Assembly: GCF_015206895.1 (NCBI RefSeq)
Contig: NZ_JADEXU010000005.1
Location: 1 to 64,000 of the forward strand
Source: Nostoc sp. LEGE 12450
Lineage (GTDB): Bacteria > Cyanobacteriota > Cyanobacteriia > Cyanobacteriales > Nostocaceae
Length of the DNA: 64,000 nt
Reading direction: 5' to 3'
A program made the translations under genes and the position numbers. The notes below the pieces were generated by a model that saw only the letters and a list, made by a program, of their open reading frames with translations, searched no databases and had not been told where the DNA came from. This document shows positions 56,951 through 64,000 of this stretch, piece by piece. Every line of letters begins with the position of its first letter. Position 1 is the stretch's first letter.

Positions 56951-59038
56951 ATGAATAAAATTAAACTCGAAGATATTACCCTAAACCACATCAAAATTTT
57001 AAAAGCAGTAGATGACTGTGGTAGCTTCTCTAAAGCAGCACAAAAACTAGGTTATAGTCAAGCATTAATTAGTAAAAAAGTCAAACAGATAGAGGATTAT
57101 TTCGGAGTAATTCTGTTAAATCGCTCTCCCGGCTCTATATGCTTGACTAATAAAGGCAAGAAATTGATTTCCCAGACATTTAATGTTGTAGAAACTGTAG
57201 AAAATCTGCAAGAAGAATTTCAGGCAACATTTAGCGCTGAAGGTGAAGATTTAATATTGGGGGCTACTAGTTTAATTTTAGAAGTCTGGCTAAAACAATA
57301 TTTGCAGCGATTTCAGCTTTGTTTTCCAGACAGAAATCTCAAAGAAATTGCGATTAAAGATAGCAGATTTTTTTCCAATTCTCACCTCAGAGAAATAGAG
57401 CTACTGCTCAACACTTGCTCTGGATATAAAGAAGAACACCACTGCACTAGATTAAAAACTCATAAAATGCTGTTGTTTGTCTTTGGAGCAAATAAATATT
57501 TGAATGAGTATAGCTTAGTTAACATAAATGATATTAATCTGGCTGATCTTGTGCTTTTAGACGAGGTTTATCAAGAACTATCTAAAAATGTATTTTTGAG
57601 AAACCAATTAAGCGGCGTATACGTGCTAAACAGTTATAAAGATGTAGTAAATTATGCCTCAAAAAACCAAAAAATAACGATTTTACCTGACTTTTGCCAA
57701 GCTGAGATAATAGCTCAATACCAAGTTTTTACTCTGACTATTCAAGATGTTAATGAATATGGTATTTATCTGCATGTTCCTCGCTTTAGTGAGTTGTTAA
57801 TATCCGCAGAGGGTTTGGTGAGAAGCTTTAGACTCGATCAAGACAATTTGGAAAGCTTTCCTAATATAAACCTAATTTTAAAGAGGTATTCTCCCAAAGA
57901 AGAAAATATTCTGAGGATAGGAATTCAGAGAGATTCTATAGGACAGTTTATTGCTGGGTATGGGACTAAGTATATTTCTGATTTACAGAGAGCATCTTCA
58001 TCATTTGAACAGGCTATTTTCAAAAATATTGAAATTACTCGGAATTTCGAGTTACAAATTCTACCTTTTGACTCTGGCGAACAAATGAACCGACACATGA
58101 AGCGGGGAGAGCTAGATATTTGTATTTTAGATGATATTTCTCTCTTGAATAATGGTAGTCAATTCTTTGATGATTTAAGTTTTGGCTCTAAATTAATTGC
58201 GATTGCTTCATATAATCTTTTAGGTCAAGATATAAATATTGTTCTGCATAAAGATTCTTCTATAAATACTGTTCAGGATCTCAAAGGGAAACGAATTTCT
58301 ACCTTATTTGGTTCCAATGCTCATAGGTTCATCATCACTCTTTTTGACCTTTATAATATGGATGTCAGTAAAGATTGTAGATTAGTGAATGAAGATCCTC
58401 GTAAAGCAAGTAAGAGTTTGGCAAACAAAACTATAGATGCTTACGTATGCTGTCATACTTTCGCCTCAATTCTAGCAGCTTACCCTTTTGTGAGAAAGCT
58501 GCCTTTATCTCACACAAGTAGCTTAAAAATCCCATCAATCAGAGGAATTGTTTGTCGCTCACAGTTCATTAAAGAAAATCCTAAAATTGTAGTTGCTTAT
58601 TTACATGATTTAGTAGTTGCTAACTATTGGTTTAATTCATCTCCAATCAAAGCAGCAGATTTACTAACTAAAGTGATTGATGTGAGAACAACTCAAGTAA
58701 ATCAGTTTTTTAATCCTGTATTTGGGAACCGTATCGATCCCACCCTCAAACCTCAATGGTCTTGGTTACTAAAAACTTTAAATCGGAGGTTGGAAGGAAA
58801 ATATGGTATTTCACTATTTGATGTAGATTTCTGGATAGATGATTATTTTTTAAGACTTGTTTACAATCTACTAAATCTAGATTATCACTTTCACCAAGTT
58901 TCTTTTGCAAGTGAATTTTCTAGCAGCTATTTTGTAGAGGAGCAATTTAGCCGACATATAAAAGTTCTCTATGATAAATATGATTTACCGCTACAAGATG
59001 AAGATAGCGATCGCACAGCAATATCCAGTTTAGGATGA
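56951..59038 (+). CDS. LysR-type regulator fused to an SsuA-like solute-binding domain
   Basis: A 695-residue cytoplasmic protein with no signal peptide. Residues ~5-65 are a LysR winged helix (ILKAVDDCGSFSKAAQKLGYSQALISKKVKQIEDYFGVILLNR). Residues ~90-300 are like a LysR effector domain. From ~315 a second domain starts (LRIGIQRDSIGQF) with SsuA/NMT1-type features: LHKDSSINTVQDLKGKRISTLFGSNAHRF near 432-455 and DAYVCCHTFASILAAYPF near 515. In SsuA proteins that domain is periplasmic and binds sulfonates. Here it may bind the sulfur source inside the cell and control the adjacent sulfur genes. Mechanism is inferred. Confidence 0.85.
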   Translation: MNKIKLEDITLNHIKILKAVDDCGSFSKAAQKLGYSQALISKKVKQIEDYFGVILLNRSPGSICLTNKGKKLISQTFNVVETVENLQEEFQATFSAEGEDLILGATSLILEVWLKQYLQRFQLCFPDRNLKEIAIKDSRFFSNSHLREIELLLNTCSGYKEEHHCTRLKTHKMLLFVFGANKYLNEYSLVNINDINLADLVLLDEVYQELSKNVFLRNQLSGVYVLNSYKDVVNYASKNQKITILPDFCQAEIIAQYQVFTLTIQDVNEYGIYLHVPRFSELLISAEGLVRSFRLDQDNLESFPNINLILKRYSPKEENILRIGIQRDSIGQFIAGYGTKYISDLQRASSSFEQAIFKNIEITRNFELQILPFDSGEQMNRHMKRGELDICILDDISLLNNGSQFFDDLSFGSKLIAIASYNLLGQDINIVLHKDSSINTVQDLKGKRISTLFGSNAHRFIITLFDLYNMDVSKDCRLVNEDPRKASKSLANKTIDAYVCCHTFASILAAYPFVRKLPLSHTSSLKIPSIRGIVCRSQFIKENPKIVVAYLHDLVVANYWFNSSPIKAADLLTKVIDVRTTQVNQFFNPVFGNRIDPTLKPQWSWLLKTLNRRLEGKYGISLFDVDFWIDDYFLRLVYNLLNLDYHFHQVSFASEFSSSYFVEEQFSRHIKVLYDKYDLPLQDEDSDRTAISSLG

Positions 59039-59283
59039 GGAGCGCACAGAAACTAACTAATTTTGAATCCTAAATCTAAAATCGAATGACTCTTAACTCT
59101 TTTAATCATAATTGAGGGGCAATCTCCCCATGCTTGCTTTCACAAATAGAAAACAGTCACAGAGCTATTGCCCCTAAATATTTGAGCGTTAATCGCTCTT
59201 ATTCCAGAAATACCTGTAAATTATCTTGCATCAGGCTATCTGGACTTAGAATCCACACACCATACTCTGCAATATCAATACCG

Positions 59284-60000
59284 TTACTCAGCAGTGACGA
59301 GTTCAGTACTACCGCGTGTCCGCCGCCGTGTGAGGCTGTTGAACACCATTATACCGATCGCTTTAATCAAATTGCCTTCCAATTCTTGGAACATCTTCAT
59401 GTTCGTGCCAAAGGCGGCGTTTGCTTCATTAACAATGCGATCGGTTGCCGCATCGTCAAGGGGTAATTCATCCAGAATTTGGCGATATTTCGCTTTAAAT
59501 CCCTTCTCATCAGGAATTTCTGGAAACTCATAAAAAGCTGTTCCTTGCCCATCAGACAAATTCATCGCCGTTACAGCAATGTTTTTGAGAATTTGTCCCC
59601 CAGATAAGTCGCCCAAGTAACGAGTATATGAATGAGCGATTAACAGTTCTGGTTCTGTGGCAGAGATTTCTCGGATGCGCTTTACATAAGCTTCACCTGC
59701 GGAAGATAGTTTGATTTGCTCTTTCCAGTTAGCACCAAAGTAATAACTCAGGTCTTGCTCTAAGGTATACTTGCGGTTTAGCTGGGGAAAGTTGATTTTA
59801 GAAAGAATTGGGTGCTGGCGGTGCTTTTCCATTTCTTCTTCCATCGCTGAGTAGACGAAGTAGAAGTTAGCAACTAGTTTCCGGTAAGAGTTTTTTTCGA
59901 CTACTCCTTTTAAAAAGCACTTGACAAAACCTACATTTTCTGCCATTGTGTGGGCTTTCTTAGTGCCTACACGTAATTTGGTTGCTAAATTGCTGCTCAT
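59284..60000 (-). CDS. ho1: heme oxygenase (HO1 type)
   Basis: A 238-residue heme oxygenase. His17 in KKAHTMAENVGF is the heme iron ligand; RYLGDLSGGQILKNI is the conserved distal helix. It opens heme to biliverdin IXalpha with ferredoxin as donor, the first step to phycobilins. Length matches cyanobacterial HO1. The ATG is near 60000; the 570-base upstream region holds the promoter and that of glmM in the other direction. Confidence 0.96.
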   Translation of the reverse strand: MSSNLATKLRVGTKKAHTMAENVGFVKCFLKGVVEKNSYRKLVANFYFVYSAMEEEMEKHRQHPILSKINFPQLNRKYTLEQDLSYYFGANWKEQIKLSSAGEAYVKRIREISATEPELLIAHSYTRYLGDLSGGQILKNIAVTAMNLSDGQGTAFYEFPEIPDEKGFKAKYRQILDELPLDDAATDRIVNEANAAFGTNMKMFQELEGNLIKAIGIMVFNSLTRRRTRGSTELVTAE

Positions 60001-60502
60001 GCTAAATTTCTCAACTTTAAAAAGTTAACTGCCGAGTTTTAATTCACTAACGGCTAAAAAAGCCATTAAAACGTTACCTTAAAACTATTTGATGAGAATT
60101 TATATTAAAATTTTTTAAGCTGCGGTGATTTTGTAGTTTTTTACACAGCAATAAAACTACGGTAATATAACTTTACATTCCGGTAGTTTGATTTTCTGTT
60201 GTTATAGGCTAACTTTGCTTTCATTCTTAGTTTTCCTAAAAAATATTCATGATGAAATCTAGGTAATATTCCTTACATTCTATTTCTTGTTAATAGCATT
60301 GCAAAATGTGAACTAAATATAGATAAAAATCAAGACTCAAGTGAATGGCATAAAAGGAATAATTAGCTAAAATGTGGAGACTTTACTAATAATGTAAAAA
60401 CCAATACTGACTTTATGAAATATTTACAATTCGAAAGTCTGTAGTTCAGTATAATTACGTAAAGATGGCTTAATTTAGAATGAATTTCTAAAGAGAAAAA
60501 GC
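60001..60502. other. divergent promoter region of heme oxygenase and glmM
   Basis: AT-rich sequence with no gene except possibly the short frame at 60503. It probably contains both promoters; no clear operator is recognised. Confidence 0.5.
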
Positions 60503-60586
60503 ATGTCAAAATTGCTGAATAAAGTCTTAAGTGCTATTTCTCAGTGTGATTGTGTGGAGTGTTTAAATATATGGTTTCATCTATAA
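60503..60586 (+). CDS. 27-residue leader-like frame before glmM
   Basis: [20 protein letters not shown] then LNIWFHL, with AAAGAGAAAAAGC before the ATG. It overlaps the first codons of glmM in another frame (stop 60584-60586 versus ATG 60571). It could couple or limit glmM translation, or be chance. Confidence 0.25.
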   Translation: MSKLLNKVLSAISQCDCVECLNIWFHL

Positions 60587-62043
60587 CTCGGATACCAGGC
60601 ATTCCTGGAGATTCTCCTTCCGAAGCTGAAGGATTGGGCAAAGGGATCGAAAGCAGTTTTGGACTGAATTTAATCCCCCTACCGGCAAATCCTTTATTTG
60701 GTACCGATGGGATTCGCGGGCGAGTCGGAGAATTGCTGAGTGCGCCCTTAGCATTGCAAGTTGGTTTTTGGACGGGGATTGTTTTACGTAACCATGCTAC
60801 TCAAATAGGGCCAGTCATTCTCGGACAGGACTCTAGAAACTCCAGCGATATGCTGGCAATGGCTTTGAGTGCAGGGTTAACAGCAGCAGGATTAGAGGTT
60901 TGGTATTTGGGATTATGTCCCACTCCTTGCGTTGCTTATCTCACCAGCATCAGTGATGCGATCGGTGGAGTAATGATTTCTGCTAGCCACAATCCCCCAG
61001 AGGACAATGGAATTAAGGTTTTTGGTGCTAATGGTGGGAAGTTACCGCAAATATTACAGGCAGAAATAGAAGCGGGACTGCGTGGCAAAATATCACCCAT
61101 TACTAAAGTCAGTAACTGCGGACGGCATTACTCACGTTCTGAGTTAGTGGGGCATTATGGCGATGCGTTGAAAAAACCCTTGAACGGTGCGCTAAATCTT
61201 CAGGGAATGAAGATTGTTTTAGATTTGGCGTGGGGTGCAGCAGTGGGGTTAGCGCCATCAGTATTTACAGAAATGGGGGCAGAGGTGATCTGCTTGCATA
61301 ACGAAGCAGATGGCGATCGCATTAATGTTAACTGCGGTTCCACTCATTTAGATATTCTTGCCGCCACAGTCCAAGAACACAACGCCGATATCGGCTTTGC
61401 CTTCGATGGCGATGCCGATCGCGTCTTAGCAGTAGACAATACTGGCAGGCAAGTGAACGGCGATTACATTCTCTACCTGTGGGGACGGCATTTACAAAAA
61501 AACCAACAACTACCAGACAACCTGATTGTGTCTACAGTCATGGCTAACTTGGGCTTTGAAAAAGCTTGGCAACAAATTGGTGGTAAATTAATTCGTACCG
61601 CCGTCGGCGATCAATACGTACAAGCCGAAATGCAGCGAACTGGGGGAATGTTAGGCGGCGAACAATCAGGTCATATTCTTTGCCGTCATTATGCTGTAAC
61701 TGGAGATGGCTTGTTAACAGCCTTGCACATAGCAGCTTTGGTGAAAGAAGCGGGTGTTTCCCTAGCAGAATTAGTAGATCAAAGTTTCCAGACATATCCG
61801 CAAATCTTGCGGAACGTGCGAGTTGTAGATCGCGATCGCCGTTTAGGGTGGCAAGATTGCGAACCGGTGCAACAAGCGATCGCTCTTGCTGAAGCCGCAA
61901 TGGGTGATTCTGGTAGAATCTTGGTTCGCGCCTCTGGTACAGAACCAGTAATCAGAGTTATGGTAGAAGCCGCCAATGCCGAACTTACCAACTACTGGAC
62001 AAATGAATTAGTTTCAAAAGTCCAGCAACACCTGATGGACTAA
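60571..62043 (+). CDS. glmM: phosphoglucosamine mutase
   Basis: A 490-residue GlmM from ATG 60571 ([13 protein letters not shown]); a TTG start at 60550 would add seven residues. The catalytic serine is in [12 protein letters not shown] (about 137-142), the metal loop is [10 protein letters not shown] near 280, and [15 protein letters not shown] is the phosphate site. It turns glucosamine-6-phosphate into glucosamine-1-phosphate for UDP-GlcNAc, which also feeds PseB. The N-terminus is about 40 residues longer than in E. coli GlmM. A strong hairpin follows. Confidence 0.93.
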   Translation: MVSSITRIPGIPGDSPSEAEGLGKGIESSFGLNLIPLPANPLFGTDGIRGRVGELLSAPLALQVGFWTGIVLRNHATQIGPVILGQDSRNSSDMLAMALSAGLTAAGLEVWYLGLCPTPCVAYLTSISDAIGGVMISASHNPPEDNGIKVFGANGGKLPQILQAEIEAGLRGKISPITKVSNCGRHYSRSELVGHYGDALKKPLNGALNLQGMKIVLDLAWGAAVGLAPSVFTEMGAEVICLHNEADGDRINVNCGSTHLDILAATVQEHNADIGFAFDGDADRVLAVDNTGRQVNGDYILYLWGRHLQKNQQLPDNLIVSTVMANLGFEKAWQQIGGKLIRTAVGDQYVQAEMQRTGGMLGGEQSGHILCRHYAVTGDGLLTALHIAALVKEAGVSLAELVDQSFQTYPQILRNVRVVDRDRRLGWQDCEPVQQAIALAEAAMGDSGRILVRASGTEPVIRVMVEAANAELTNYWTNELVSKVQQHLMD

Positions 62044-62083
62044 GTTAGCTATTATCTCAGCTTTTAACAAACGCCAATTTTCC

Positions 62084-62134
62084 GTCACAGCTTCTACAAA
62101 TTAACCAGCCTTGGTTATCTGTAGAAGCTGTGAC
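62084..62134 (+). terminator. hairpin after glmM
   Basis: A 15-base-pair perfect stem (GTCACAGCTTCTACA / TGTAGAAGCTGTGAC) around a 21-base loop that itself can pair AACCA with TGGTT. It lies 40 bases after the glmM stop and is followed by ATTTGTATTTG. Confidence 0.8.
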
Positions 62135-62521
62135 ATTTGTATTTGTATTGTTATATATAGCGGTTATCAGTTAAGTCCAATACAGACCTAACCCCCATCC
62201 CCTTCCTTATAAGGGAAGGGGAGTAAGATTCAAAGCCTCTCTCCTAAAAGGAGAGAGATTTGGAGAGAGGTCAAACTGTATTGCTTCCATTCGAGAACCG
62301 CTATAATAATGTCCGCCTAATTAATTATCAAAAAAATCATCACGTCATCACATCAGTCTGAACGTGTTATTATTTACTTCGAGATTCTTTGCTATAAAAC
62401 TCATATTTTATTTTTAAACAAACTCAGTAATACTCAAAAATGCTTCTTTCACTATTGCCTCTTAAGCAAATTAACTTTAAAACTCAAAGCAGATTCCTAA
62501 ACTTTATCCAAGGATAATATC
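62135..62521. other. interval with dispersed repeat copy 2
   Basis: Contains the repeat copy at 62216-62293 and, near the right end, the probable promoter of the glycosyltransferase gene. No gene seen. Confidence 0.55.
62216..62293 (+). repeat. dispersed repeat copy 2
   Basis: GGGGAGTAAGATTCAAAGCC, then GGAGAGAGGTCAAACTGTAT and TGCTTCCATTCGAGAACC; matches the copy at 55022-55100 over most of its length. Confidence 0.7.
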
Positions 62522-63289
62522 ATGCTTGTTTTTGTTATCCCACTTAAAAGTGCAAAAGTTTCCAATTCCTGGGAACGTGTTACCCAATTATTTGAAAGAT
62601 GCATTAAATCAGTTTGCAATCAAACCTCACCTAACTTTCACGTTATTGTTGTTTGTCACGAAAAGCCAAAAATAGAATTCACCCATTCTCATATTACCTA
62701 CGTTACAGTTGATTTTTCTCCTCCCAACGAGACTAACCCTGTAGCGAAAGGAGACACAGATAAAGGGCGTAAAATCCTGAAAGGATTGATTTATGCTCAA
62801 CAATTTTCTCCTACTCACACTATGGCAATTGATGCTGATGATTGCGTCAGCAAAAAATTAGCCCAATTTATTCAACAACATCCTGATTCGGATGGATGGG
62901 TTATTAACAAAGGTTATAAATATCAGGAAGGCAGTAAATATGTATATATTAAAAGAAGGAATTTTTATAAAATGTGCGGTAGTTGTAACATTATTCGCTA
63001 CGATCTGAACTATTTGCCCGAAAGTGCAGAGTATAATCGTGGCTACGGATACTATAGATATTATATAGATCACGGCAAAGTTAGGGATATTTTAGAGAAT
63101 AAAGGAAAAGCTATTAAATCATTACCATTTCCAGGAGCAGTTTATATCCTGGACACAGGAGAAAACCTTTTTGATAATTCCAAAAGATTAAAATTTAACA
63201 TTTTTAATCGCAAATTATTAAATCAATCAGTTAAGGACGAATTTGGATTGTACAACTTACAGCAATCCCAAAATATTTGTCAAGTATAA
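62522..63289 (+). CDS. GT-A-fold glycosyltransferase-like protein
   Basis: A 255-residue soluble protein. LVFVIPLKSAKVSNSWERVTQLFERCIKSVCNQT is a GT2-like start; the DxD region is TMAIDADDCVSKKL near 100. The second half is less standard and rich in Tyr and Lys. It probably adds a sugar in surface polysaccharide synthesis; adjacency to the HpsL-like gene supports the hormogonium polysaccharide route, an inference. Confidence 0.75.
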   Translation: MLVFVIPLKSAKVSNSWERVTQLFERCIKSVCNQTSPNFHVIVVCHEKPKIEFTHSHITYVTVDFSPPNETNPVAKGDTDKGRKILKGLIYAQQFSPTHTMAIDADDCVSKKLAQFIQQHPDSDGWVINKGYKYQEGSKYVYIKRRNFYKMCGSCNIIRYDLNYLPESAEYNRGYGYYRYYIDHGKVRDILENKGKAIKSLPFPGAVYILDTGENLFDNSKRLKFNIFNRKLLNQSVKDEFGLYNLQQSQNICQV

Positions 63290-63325
63290 TATATTACCTT
63301 GATGCTGATAGGCTACAGCGCTACT

Positions 63326-64000
63326 ATGCCGAAAATAAAGTCAAAATCCAAGACATCTAAAAAATCAAAAAAGCAGACTTCTAAAGAAACTTCTACTCTT
63401 AGTCTCAAAGAACAGTTAGCCCAAAAACGCAAAGCAGCCCTAGCACGTAAAGAACTCATTAGTTTACTCACCACCGCCACTTTTGGCGGTTTATTCATTG
63501 GCGTTGTGCTTTTTTTCGTAGGTGGAATTAAAGCAGCCGTCCCCGGTGTTTTAGGGATAATCATCATGTCCCTTTCTTACAAATACCCGCGCCAAGCGCT
63601 ATATGCCTTCATCATTTACGTACCTGTTGGGGGCACTATCACCTACTATTTAGGCAGTAGTCCCATACTCCAATTAGCTAAAGATGCCTTTTATGTTCCA
63701 GCACTAATTGGACTTTGGCAAACTTGTCGAAAGCAGGGATTACCTTTAATTATTCCCCAAGGCATTAAAATTCCGCTTTATATTGTCTTGGGTTGCAGTG
63801 TATTAACACTATTATTTGTCAATGGTGGACAGCAGTTTAACCCGCCTAGCGTCGGACTATTAGAAAAAGCAGAAAAAGAAATACCTTTAGGTATGGGAAT
63901 TTTGGGGCTAAAAGTATTTTTAGGCTATGTCCCTCTGATTGGTTGTGCTTACTATCTAATTCGGGATAAGCGGGATTTTCTCTTTTTATCGCGCCTCCAA
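63326..64000 (+). CDS. HpsL-like polysaccharide membrane protein (5' part; cut by window end)
   Basis: An open frame from ATG 63326 to the window edge, at least 225 residues. A lysine- and serine-rich N-terminus (MPKIKSKSKTSKKSKKQTSK) precedes at least five hydrophobic helices (LLTTATFGGLFIGVVLFFVGG, GVLGIIIMSLSYKYPR, IPLYIVLGCSVLTLLFV and others). It resembles HpsL, an O-antigen-polymerase-like protein for hormogonium polysaccharide. The stop lies beyond the window. The name is my recognition, not a search result. Confidence 0.65.
   Translation, partial: MPKIKSKSKTSKKSKKQTSKETSTLSLKEQLAQKRKAALARKELISLLTTATFGGLFIGVVLFFVGGIKAAVPGVLGIIIMSLSYKYPRQALYAFIIYVPVGGTITYYLGSSPILQLAKDAFYVPALIGLWQTCRKQGLPLIIPQGIKIPLYIVLGCSVLTLLFVNGGQQFNPPSVGLLEKAEKEIPLGMGILGLKVFLGYVPLIGCAYYLIRDKRDFLFLSRLQ

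Noticed and set aside
59134-59466. 110-residue frame opposite heme oxygenase
   Set aside because: Its latter half is antisense to the heme oxygenase gene and the rest has no features.

Overview
The window looks like chromosome of a filamentous, Nostoc-type cyanobacterium. The octamer GCGATCGC (HIP1) recurs through most of it. Several genes are typical of that group: the NTRC thioredoxin reductase-thioredoxin fusion, the XisH/XisI pair, an HO1-type heme oxygenase, a DUF3181 protein, an ABA4-like protein and an HpsL-like protein. No external search was run; names rest on reading the translated sequences.

Layout. (1) 1-5.3 kb: a PP2C phosphatase and an FHA-serine/threonine kinase that both carry cysteine-pair zinc ribbons, a DUF4327-like small protein and a membrane-anchored TPR protein. 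(2) 5.4-15.4 kb: a nonulosonic (pseudaminic-type) acid locus, pseB-pseC, then a PhyH-like dioxygenase, a GSCFA-domain protein, an ATP-grasp enzyme and a methyltransferase, then pseI-pseF-pseG. No PseH-type acetyltransferase is visible. (3) 15.6-28.5 kb: a 2290-residue protein with four glycosyltransferase-like regions, a REP-associated tyrosine transposase with its REP/REPIN repeats, a second GT41-like protein, a type IV pilin and two methyltransferases. A ~125-residue module occurs once in the GSCFA protein and twice in the giant protein. (4) 28.5-32.7 kb: a scarred region with a thioredoxin reductase relic and a Uma2 pseudogene split by an IS5-type element, then intact NTRC and xisHI. (5) 32.9-50.9 kb: mostly housekeeping and small conserved genes (ABC permease, ROK kinase, glycosidase-like, metallophosphoesterase, beta-lactamase-fold hydrolase, NlpC/P60 peptidase, GT2, MFS, tRNA-Arg, moaC, CobW-type GTPase, TPR protein). 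(6) 50.9-59 kb: an organosulfur-scavenging locus. sfnG and two acyl-CoA-dehydrogenase-fold oxidoreductases read leftward; a second flavin monooxygenase and a 695-residue regulator read rightward. The regulator fuses a LysR-type front to an SsuA-like solute-binding domain. The divergent promoter region carries several palindromes. (7) 59-64 kb: heme oxygenase, glmM, a small glycosyltransferase and the start of an HpsL-like membrane protein cut by the window end.

How it fits together. Regions 2 and 3 probably make and transfer an acidic, modified nine-carbon sugar and other sugars onto surface polymers or proteins; the pilin between a GT41-like enzyme and methyltransferases is one possible acceptor. 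Region 6 probably releases sulfite from sulfones and sulfonates under control of a cytoplasmic regulator that may sense the sulfur source directly. Both are inferences from gene content and order.
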